NCBI RefSeq assembly: GCF_963855985.1
Contig: NC_087095.1
Coordinates: forward strand, 3,296,001 to 3,360,000
Reading direction: 5' to 3'
DNA: 64,000 nt
Origin: Ostrinia nubilalis
Taxonomy: Eukaryota > Arthropoda > Insecta > Lepidoptera > Crambidae
Part shown: positions 49,647 through 60,400 of the stretch, one piece after another
Numbering within the stretch: the first letter of the stretch is position 1
How the letters are laid out: each line of letters opens with the position of its first letter
Notes under the pieces: generated by a model
What the model was told of the DNA's origin: nothing
Databases searched by the model: none
What the model saw: the letters and a program-made list of their open reading frames with translations, nothing else
Program-made: the position numbers and the translations under genes

Positions 49647-50495
49647 ACATAGCTGCGAGTTCAATTTTATGAGTATGAATAAGTTGAGTTCAATTTATGA
49701 AGAAGACTCGATGCATTATTTTGAGCTCAAAACTTCTATAAATTGCGTTCATACATTTTCATTGTTGAAGCCACAGCAGATAAACGGAACTCTATCTAAA
49801 AGGTTAAGATTATTCCAAAACTGTTTTGGTTTTTTATAAGTACCTATCGATCATTCGATTGATGATATTGGTCATCGAGTTGGTATATCAATTTCAACAG
49901 AGGCACAGTTGTCATTGACTTTACTTGTAAAATTGGCTCATTACTTATAATACAATAAAAAATATGGACACATAATTATCTTTGTTTAGAATAGCTACAA
50001 AACTTAATTTCGCACTGCAAATTGTCAAAAACTCATTAATACACTCTATACAATATTATTGAAGCAAATAAGCAGTTTATACACAATAAAGCGACTAAAA
50101 CATTACATTATTGAAAGTTACGCCTAAATTCCTAAAAAATTTAACAATAAAATATTTTCAAATTAAAAATACAGTGAAAAAAACAAAACAGAAGATTTTA
50201 AAGAAGACACTATTGACAAAGAAAAACTGTTTTTTTTTATAAAAACATAAAATAATAGCGATTAAAACTAAAAGCGAAGATTAATGTTCTGCGAAGCTGA
50301 AATGGAAATATTAATGGTTTGTTAATCTGTTCTCATTCCTGAAAAAATATTAGAAATAGATTTCTGGTAAAGAGAAGTGTAGTGCCTAGTTAAGGTTTAT
50401 GCACACCCAACAGCACATCACTCGTAAAGATTGTTAGTGTGCTGAGTGCGAGTTTACATTAAACGATATAGCTAGCGACTGCGTAAAAAGATTAA

Positions 50496-50685
50496 GGCGG
50501 TTATCACACTGCACCGCGCTCCGCCGCGGAGCGCGGGGCGACAGATTTAATCATTGTATGCAAGTACCTCAGTTTGTATAGAAAACACGCGCGGCACTTT
50601 ACACTGACAACGCGTCCGCGCGCGTGATTTTTTATATGAAAATCACGCGCTCCGCGGCGGAGCGCGGCGCAGTGTGATAGCCGCC
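50496..50685. mobile_element. MITE with TAA target duplication (PIF/Harbinger-like)
   Basis: 190 bp with ends GGCGGTTATCACACTGCACC and GGCGCAGTGTGATAGCCGCC, flanked by TAA on both sides. The GC-rich arms contain CGCTCCGCCGCGGAGCG. A 3-bp TAA duplication fits the PIF/Harbinger superfamily. Confidence 0.85.
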
Positions 50686-50687
50686 TA

Positions 50688-50807
50688 AGGCTGAGTTGCA
50701 CCATCTTATTTTGACATTAACAAACGTCAAAAATCTGTCAAACTCCATACTAAAAGCACCGGTTATTGTTAAAGTTACGGTCAAAGTAAGTTGGTGCAAC
50801 TCAGCCT
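50688..50807. mobile_element. Family D MITE, copy 2
   Basis: AGGCTGAGTTGCACCATCTT at the left and TTGGTGCAACTCAGCCT at the right. It begins immediately after the element at 50,496, sharing its flanking TAA. It is the best-preserved copy of the family here. Confidence 0.9.
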
Positions 50808-51446
50808 AAATGTATGATAGATTGTGCAGCGTCCCTAGCCGATATTTTCAAGTACTAAAAACTTCTCAGGTTTTTGACGCACTTGCTAGATGACGTTTAA
50901 TGTAAACTCGCACTAAGCACACAGACCGTCCTTATTTTGATTGAAATAAGAGCGACTTTAGCAGTGCAGCAGTTACGTTGATGTAACGTCGAATGTGCAT
51001 AAAAGTGCAGTGGGTAATCGCAATATGCAGGACTTATTTACAATGGATGAACACAGTGGGTCATAAAGCATGCATGTTATGCAAAAACAAAGTTTCTATA
51101 CAATATAGGGTAAAATTATTTAGAACTTTGCAGCTAGGTACACAATTTTTTTGGTCGAAATTGCATTTTGTAAATATATTTTTTAATAATTTTTGACAAA
51201 AACTAATTAAGAACAAAAACAAATTCTATATTTCAATTCTTCGGTTACTAAAAAGACCGAATGCCAATTAAAACGAAACAATGAAGCGAAAATGACCAAA
51301 TTTCTAGCACTAATCGAGCCAATGGTGTCGAAAAGATGTCAAATCGATTATGAATTTTGAATGCGTTCTGAGACTAAATGAGCCAATTATGTCAAATCGA
51401 TTGTGAATTTTGAATGATCGATATTTCACTTACCACTCACAATAGT

Positions 51447-51489
51447 TCAGGGCTCTAAGCGTTGTTCTGGCTCCGGCGCTGCTGGCGTA
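51447..51489 (-). CDS. tmod: tmod terminal coding segment
   Basis: The acceptor GTGCATTGCAG precedes TACGCCAGC. With the two bases left by the previous exon it gives S then TPAAPEPEQRLEP and TGA. A consensus-like GTAAGTG lies about 20 bases past the stop, so a further 3' UTR intron is possible. Only 43 coding bases; supported by acceptor and phase, not by homology. Confidence 0.72.
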
Positions 51490-54400
51490 CTGCAATGCAC
51501 ACACACCGAAAAACGTCAAGGGATTTTATACATACAACGAGAACCACTGATATTCACTATATGGAATGTAATAAAAAATGCTGGCTGAAGGCCAAAAAAT
51601 TCCGGACTGTTTGTTCGGTTTCAAATGATTCTTACAGCTGTCGTGGTATATTCCTCGATAGTTTGATCTACAATTGAATTTTGTTCAAATTAATCAAATA
51701 ATAGTGAATATCAGCATCAAATTTCAGGTAAAATAGGGTAAAATCAAACATTTCATAAAGGTTCAAAACTTAACATTTAACAAATCACATAACGATCAAA
51801 AATGAAAATCATGCTTTTTATTTAACGGTCACATCAGTGGTTTTTTAGTTCAAACGCTCATTCCTTGCATTCATGTTAGTATCACTCGGACATGCTTTAG
51901 TTAGTCGTTTTTTGGTAGAATTATTTTACTCAGTTGGAGCACTGGGCATAAATGCACACTTAGGTATCACAAACAGTATCTATCCTGTCGCAATTGGGAC
52001 CCCATTAATAGTCGAACGCTCTCTAAGCTGTGGTTAAGAAGCCTTCGCTGTAAAAATAACGTTATTTTCCGCAAAAAAACTAATAGCAAAATAACGGAAC
52101 GGCCATCATATTACAGCATTGCGTTACAAAATAAAACTGGGTCGTTACCGATAACTGTGGCCGATTCTACATATTATCATTCGGTTCTACGCCCCCTCTC
52201 GGCTAAAAATTAAATTGTTAACGGTTAAAATATATAATTGCACATCAAAACATTAGTTTTTGTTGAGTACGACAAGTATTTTGTTGTAAGAATGAGAGCA
52301 GATTTCAAAGACAAGTTTTTGACAGAATTATTCGAAAATAGAATAGATTGTAAAACGTGTTACCAAAGTCTAAAAAACACGTCGCTTTAATTTTGTTTCA
52401 TTTTTATTTTATTTTATTGGTGCAGTTTTATGTAAATTTCAAAATGTATAAAAGTGAGTTTCAGTCTAAAGATAATTTTAAAAATACATCTGTAAACGTA
52501 ACTAGTATTTCTTCAAAATTTTAGAGCTTGAGATATACTAAAAGGCCATATTAAGGTTTATTATAAAAAATATAGGAAAAGGATAAAAAAAATCCAAATT
52601 GATAGATTTCAGAGCAGCAAGGGTAGCTAATGAGAAGCCAGAAAATAAAGATTTCATATGATTCTAGAGAAATCGGGAATCTAAGAGGAATGGGGCATAG
52701 CTGTAGCTTGTTCCAAATTGACAAAATGTTGTATAAAATTGCCTTTATTTACCAATTAAAAGCGAATAATTCTGACTGATGATTTATTTCATTATTGATC
52801 AAATAATTATTTCACGAATAGGGAACAAGCTAATAAATAATTCTAGTTACGTTCACAGACTATAGACAATAAAACTGCACCGTTAGTCAGTCTGCCACTC
52901 AAAATATCACTAACAATATAAGCTTTTCAAGCGAAGTGTTGTTAGGGCTGTGCTAAAATGCGCCCAGTGGGGCCTGACCTTTACAGTCTATTGGCTACGC
53001 GCGCCCTTTTGCAGGTTGTTAAAGAATCTGAACTGTAGTCGCAGCGTTAGGTCTTTCCGTACTGTAATTGAACAACACAATACTGTGACTATACACAAAC
53101 ACACGTGTTGCACCGGACCTGTGTATGCTCGAACACAGTTTTGGGAGAGATTGTATTTTTAGGTACTGTCCTTATCAAGTTGTTTGCGTGTTTTTATGTG
53201 TAAAAACTTTGAAAACAAACTTATGATTGGTGATAACTATTTATGTTGTAATGTTTAGATTACAATATGAGATGACGCTTTTTGGGACTACTGCCTCTAG
53301 ATGCGTCATTGTGAATAATTACGTCATTCGTTGAAAACGTTAAACGCAACACATGTAAATTGTTTGTTACGCGATATTGATCCATAAATACTATCTCCCA
53401 CAAAACAATATTCAAGCGGTGTGTAAACACTAAAACTACAAGTATTGGGGGCACGCGTGGCGTGTGAGTGGCGTGGCGGCTACTCACGAGTGCGGGTTGG
53501 GGCTATAGTCCGGCCGCTGGGCCAGCACGATCGAGTCATCTATCCTCGCCACCTCTGGATTCTCCAGAGGCTTCTCACTCGGCACACTCTCTACTGGTCT
53601 ATCAGACACGGCATCTGAAACTGGCGTCTCCGCCGGCTTTTCGACGTCAATCGGTATCTGTCTCTCTCCGTTCGGTATTTCGGCTTCCTTAGCCGGTACG
53701 AGCACTGACCCTTCGACTGTTTCCGTGATCACGGGTTTCGGTTCGTCTTTGGTGGGCGTGACGGCCTCGGCGCTCGGAGGGGTCATGTTGAAAAAATCTC
53801 CGCTGATGCCGACGGCGGGCGGGCGGCCGCGCGGCAGCCGCAAGCTAAGCGACGCGCTAGCCCGCTTTTGGACTCGACAATCTGACACATTTCAATTATC
53901 CCGATTGATGTCTCTGTTATATCTTTGAATGACTCTGGCTTAGATTAACTCGTTTCGCAGCCGTTCTCGTGTTTCACACGTTCGCAGTGGCATCTCTGAA
54001 ACGGCCTCGCGCGGTGTGTCGTTAATCCAAGCCGTCTAGTGGGCGTTAATAAGCGAGGATGTTCCAACCAAATGGCCCGATGCGTTATAGATGCACGTGA
54101 GGGCGCGGACATGTTTCGATATACTACGCTCTGTGTATACGTAATTTTGGGACAAACATTTGAGGCATAAACTGGACATTTTTTTGGAAAACGCGACTCT
54201 TTTATTAAGATGACGCATTTCGGGACATTCATCTCAAAATGCGTCATCTTAAGTCATCAAATTCGACTTATCTCGCGGAAACTTAATAAGTGTTAGGTTA
54301 TATTCGTATACCCAGCGCGCAGTCTCCAAGTGGTATGGGGTGAACAAAGTGTTTACTATCGAGCTGCGTGGAGGCGCGGCGCGGCGCGGCGACGCGCGGA

Positions 54401-57400
54401 CTGCACACCTGCGCCATACTTCACTTATAGCAGCGGTACGTGGAACGGTAAGTCGAGACTAAGGCAGTATTCTACGCGTTTAACCTTTGAAGTGCCTAGG
54501 CATTGCCCTGTAGACTTCCCTGAATGTCTGTGGCACGGTACCTTCGGTAAATTTTATACTGCGTGAAGGTACCAAAATCCAGGCAGTTTTTAGGAAATTT
54601 TAAGGACTCAACTACTGTTAAGTTCCACAAACAAGAGCCACTAATATGTAAGCAATATTTGGCATTGCAAAGGTTAACGATCGTTTTAGCGTGAGCTTGC
54701 ACAGTTTACGCTATACGTAGAAAGTATATACGTTTGTAAACTCTCGCTAAAAAGAAATCACGCGAACCGAAAGAATCGGATTTAAAAAAAAACATTCAGG
54801 ATATCTGCTCATTAATCTCAATGCACAACTAAAACCACGGCCTCTGATAACAGCAGCAAGACTGATCCATACTCGAATTTTCCAATATTACAAACACCTA
54901 ATCTCGACTTACAGCACTTAAATATAAAAACTATATTTGATGTACGCGAAGTAATATACAGAGTGATGTCGTAGTGCCAGATGACGTCATGAAAGCTCCT
55001 TAATGCGTGTACAAACATGATCTTGAGATATGATTTTAAGCTTATACTGACATACATGTATGTAAGAATATAATAAAAAATACATACATAATTGAATCTT
55101 TGAGCAATAAACATAAATCGCTAAAAGGTTCAACATACAATAATAAATGGTCCCTTAACAAATTCATAAAATACTAAAAAATATACATAGAATAATGTAT
55201 TAAGAGGCCATAGTACACAATGAAAATGACACCAAAAATAAAAATATAAAATAATGTCAGTCTTATCATATTAAATTAAATATTCTAATATTAAACAACC
55301 AAGTAAAAATAACTACTAGTATCATCTACGCGTGGTCCCATTGACACCCATTTTCCACTATCGCATGAAAAATATTTCCCGGTATTTCAAAAATACAAAA
55401 AGAAATCATCACAATTTCACTTCAGTTCAAATATGAATCATTCGTTCCATTCACACATCATCTTATCAATAAAACAAACATTTAGATATTATAAGTAAAT
55501 CCTCTTTTTATATCAATCCTACTACCCACATATAACTTCAACTTTTCAATAGTACCCACCCTGATCATTAGTCTCTGTCCATTCATTCATTCATTCATTC
55601 ATTATTCAAAAGCTTATTCATTCACTCTCTAACACTTTGTGAAACGAGCCTTATACTTATCTGAAAACGGGATTTTGTGTACGAATCGGCAACATGACAT
55701 TGGAAGTCATTTTTAAAATGATACTATACTCGAAGCGCAGGAGCGTGGGATTCTGTTCTGTTCCACCAGGGACGTGATCTATGGTCCCGCACGTCAAGCT
55801 CATCATCATCATTTCAGCCACAGGACGTCCACTGCTGAACATAGGTCTCCCCCAATGACTTCCACATCGCACGGTTGGTAGCGGCCTGCATCCAGCGCCT
55901 TCCTGCTACCTTTATCAGGTCGTCGGTCCACCTTGTGGGTGGACGTCAAGTTGCCGACACCTATTCTACTCTACGACACTCACTTCTGTCGATGTTGCGC
56001 TGCAGATGGCTGGCGACGCGGTGGCGCGCGTCGCTGTACTCCAGGGATCGTGGGGTTCTGTTCCACCAGGGATCGTGGGGTTCTGTTCCACCAGGGCCGT
56101 GATCTATGGTCCCACACGTCAAGTTGCCGACACCTGCTCTACTCTACAACACTCACTTCTGTCGATGTTGCGCTGCAGATGGCTGGCAACGCGGTGGCGC
56201 GCGTCGCTGTACTCCAGGGATCGTGGGGTTCTGTTCCACCAGGGTCGTGATCTATGGTCCCACACGTCAAGTTGCCGACACCTGCTCTACTCTACAACAC
56301 TCACTTCTGTCGATGTTGCGCTGCAGATGGCTGGCAACGCGGTGGCGCGCGTCGCTGTACTCCAGGGATCGTGGGGTTCTGTTCCACCAGGGCCGTGATC
56401 TATGGTCCCACACGTCAAGTTGCCGACACCTGCTCTACTCTACAACACTCACTTCTGTCGATGTTGCGCTGCAGATGGCTGGCGACACGGTGGCGCGCGT
56501 CGCTGTACTCGAGGGATCGTGGGGTTCTGTTCCACCAGGGATCGTGGGGTTCTGTTCCACCAGGGTCGTGATCTATGGTCCCACACGTCAAGTTGCCGAC
56601 ACCTGCTCTACTTTACAACACTCACTTCTGTCGATGTTGCGCTGCAGATGGCTGGCAACGCGGTGGCGCGCGTCGCTGTACTCGAGGTGCAGGCCGAGGC
56701 GTAGGAGCGTGGGGTTCTGTTCCACCAGAGACGTGATCTCCATTTCGATCTTGTTGCCGAGCACTTGCGACCGCTAGAAATAAAGTTATTATTATTAATA
56801 GGCCTAAAAAAGCCCAAGGCGGTATAAGTTTTAACCCTACCACTGCTTTAAAATTTTTAATGGGTCAAATGCTAAGATAAGACAAGAGTGTACATACAAC
56901 CTGATCGAGCTAACCTGGCTAGAATGCGAAACTTCCTCGCACTAAACCGTACACCTCCCCGCGTTCGCCCCGTCGGTACCAGCGTGGATGTGACGTCACG
57001 GCTGCCAAGTGCGCTAACTCGATCGGTTGTAATCATGCATGCAACTTTTCTCAAAATGGCTAATTGTCAATTTGAACCGTATCAGAACCAATTCGTATAC
57101 GAGACAGACAGGCGACATACCCATTTCTGACGTCTTTGTCATAAGGTTGAAAATCAATCAGGCATACGCTATTTTGAACCATAATACACACCGTACCTGG
57201 TTGGAGGCGCGGAACTCCTCGACGCTGATTTTGGGCAGCAGCGTGCACGCACTTTGATGCTTCAACCACATCAACGCGTCAGATCGCCATAGGGAAATGA
57301 CAGGTCACGTGTCATGGGTTGCGCGACCTGTCATCGGCCTTTGATCGCGCCAGCGATGACGATCTGCACGCGTTGGTGTGGTTGAAGCTTGAATCATATT

Positions 57401-60400
57401 GCCACGCCATACGGTCCATAATCAAGTGTTACCTGGTTGGAGCTCGACGCTGGTGGTGTGCTTTTTGAACAATATTGCCATGTCATTCGAACCACCAATA
57501 CAAGCCATTTTAAACCCTACTACTTTGTCATAAGGTATAAAATAAAACATTCCCAACAAGCAATTTTAAACCCTATTCCCTTGTATTAAAGTCCATAATC
57601 CCACCTGGTTGGAGGCGCGGAACTCCTCGACGCTGGTGGTGGGCAGCAGCGCGCGCACGAGCGCCACGACGCCGCCCGGGCTGATGAAGTTCGTCTCCAC
57701 GTTCACCACGCGAACCATTACAAGCCAATTTGAACCCTATCACCTTATATTAAAGTCCAAAATCAACCGTCTTACATGGTTGGAGGCGCGGAACTTGTCA
57801 TTCTGCCATAAGGTCAAAATGAAACATCCCCAACAAGCCATTTTGAACGCTATCACCTTGCTTTAAAGTCCATAATCCTACCTGGTTGGAGGCGCGGAAC
57901 TCCTCGACGCTGGTGGTGGGCAGCAGCGCGCTCGCATTTTGAACCATATTGTCACCCCATACTGTCTAAATTCAAACATCCTACCTGGTTGGGGGCGTGG
58001 AACTTGTCACTCTGCCATAAGGTCAAATATAACATCCCCAACAAGCCATTTTGACAGTCCTGGATCTGTCAATCGGCCGTATAGGCCGCGGCCTAGGGGC
58101 GGCAGCGTCCTAGGGGCGGCAGATTTCAGATGACGCTTACCTACTCGATTTCAGAAGATAAAGGTTAAATAAAGATCCAACCCCACCCTAGCCTACGGGC
58201 GGCAAAACTGTAAATCCGTCACTGCATTTTGAACCCTATCACCTTGTATTAAAGTCCAAAATCCCACCTGGTTGGAGGCGCGGAACTCCTCGACGCTGGT
58301 GGTGGGCAGCAGCGCGCGCACGAGCGCCACGACGCCGCCCGGGCTGATGAAGTTCGTCTCCACGTTCACCACGCGAACCATTACAAGCCAATTTGAACCC
58401 TATCACCTTATATTAAAGTCCATAATCAACCGTCTTACATGGTTGGAGGCGCGGAACTCCTCGACGCTGACACGCTGTGACAGACTTAGGTAAGATGGTG
58501 GTAGCTAGCCAGGCGGACTTAAAACAAGCCCTACCACCAACCAAACCGAACAGAAAAATCTGCCCCCACTGGGAATCGAACCCGGGACCTCTGCGTCTGA
58601 AGCAGGTGGTCTTACCACTAGACCACAGAGGCAGTTGTTTGCAATGAGGGCTATCGTTTTTATACTTAACAGTTGGCACCCCTGGCGATTGACAGGACCT
58701 TACTCGACAGTGGCGCCATCTAGATGAGTGCAAATGCGATAGTCCTCCTACCACTTTAGCGCTCACCAGTTGGTGCCACTGTCTTCGCTACTAGCAAGTG
58801 ACAGGACCTTACTCTACAGTGGCGCTAACTGGTGAGCGCTAAAACGATAGCCCTCATTATGAACTCTATCGCCTTGTATTAAAGTCCATAATCGTACCTG
58901 GTTGGAGGCGCGGAACTCCTCGACGCTGGTGGTGGGCAGCAGCGCGCGCACGAGCGCCACGACGCCGCCCGGGCTGATGAAGTTCGTCTCCACGTTCACC
59001 ATTATAAGCCATTTTGAACCTTAACCCCTTGTATTAAAGCCCATAATCAACCATCGTACCTGGTCGCACTCATTTTGAACCATATTGCCATGGCATACGG
59101 TTGGAAATCAAACCACTATTACAAGCCATTTTAAACCCTACTACTTTGTCATAAGGTACAAAATCAATCATCTCCAACAAGCTATTTTGAACCCTATCTC
59201 CGTGCTAAAAATCAAACATTCCCAACAAGCAATTTTAAACCCTATTCCCTTGTCTTAAAGTCCATAATCGTACCTGGTTGGAGGCGCGGAACTCCTCGAC
59301 GCTGATGTTAAGCAGCAGCGCGCGCGAATTTTGAACCATATTGTCACGCCATACTGTCTAAATTCAAACATCCTACCTGGTTGGGGGCGTGGAACTTGTC
59401 ACTCTGTCATAAGGTCAAAATGAAACATCCCCAACAAGCAATTTTAAACCCTATTCCCTTGCCCTAAAGTCCATAATCGTACCTGGTTGGAGGCGCGGAA
59501 CTCCTCGACGCTGGTGGTGGGCAGCAGCGCGCACTCATTTTGAACCATATTGCCACTCCATACTGTCTAAATTCAAACATCCTACCTGGTTGGAGGCGCG
59601 GAACTTGTCATTCTGCCATAAGGTCCTAAATCAAACATTCCCAGCGAGCCATTTTGAACCCTATCACCGTGTTGAAAATCAAAAAGCTATTTTCAACCTT
59701 AACACCCTGTCTTAAAGTTCATAATGGTACCTGGTTGGAGGCGCGGAACTCCTCGACGCTGGTGGTGGGCAGCAGCGCGCGCACATTTTGAACCATATTG
59801 TCACGCCATACTGTCTAAATTCAAACATCCTACTAACTGGTTGAAGGCGCGCAACTTGTCATTCTGCCATAAGGTCAAATATAACATCCCCAACAAGCCA
59901 TTTTGACAGTCCTGGATCTGTCAATCGGCCGTATAGGCCGCGGCCTAAGGGCGGCAGCGTCCTAGGGGCGGCAGATTTCAGATGACGCTTACCTACTCGA
60001 TTTCAGAAGATAAGATAAAAGTTAAAGGCGGCAAAACTGTAAATCCGCCACTGCATTTTGAGCCCTATTCCCTTGTCTTAAAGCCCACAATCAAGTGTCA
60101 CCTGGTTGTAGGCGCGGAACTCCTCGACGCTGGTGGTTGGCAACAGCGCGCACCTATATTACCATGTCATACGGTCAAATATCAAACAACAATCTTGCAT
60201 TACATACCTGGTTGGAGGTGCAGAACTTGTCACTCTGTCATAAGGTCAAAATGAAACATCCCCAACAAGCCATTTTGAACCCTATTCCCTTGTATTAAAG
60301 TCCATAATTGTACCTGGTTGGAGGCGCGGAACTCCTCGACGCTGGTGGTGGGCAGCAGCGCGCGCACGAGCGCCACGACGCCGCCCGGGCTGATGAAGTT

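Larger units (their letters stand above)
46710..51446 (-). other. tmod: Probable tmod 3' UTR with inserted elements
   Basis: No coding exon is supported. The region contains a short tandem repeat (48,872-48,993), a hAT-like palindromic element (48,994-49,163), a family E MITE (49,438-49,646), and two elements back to back (50,496-50,807). It may be a long 3' UTR or partly intergenic. Confidence 0.5.

Noticed and set aside
56106..56777. A 223-codon plus-strand open frame over the 55.7-56.8 kb array, with repeated VKLPTPALLYNTHF-like peptides
   Set aside because: It is the antisense of a GC-rich exon-derived repeat. The 148-bp period is not a multiple of three, so the repeats pass through all frames and the long frame arises by chance.
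58561..58632. A possible tRNA gene (and its twin at 60,607)
   Set aside because: The fold has mismatches in the T and anticodon stems, a CAG (Leu) anticodon without the long variable arm, and a continuing repeat body. It is better explained as a SINE head.
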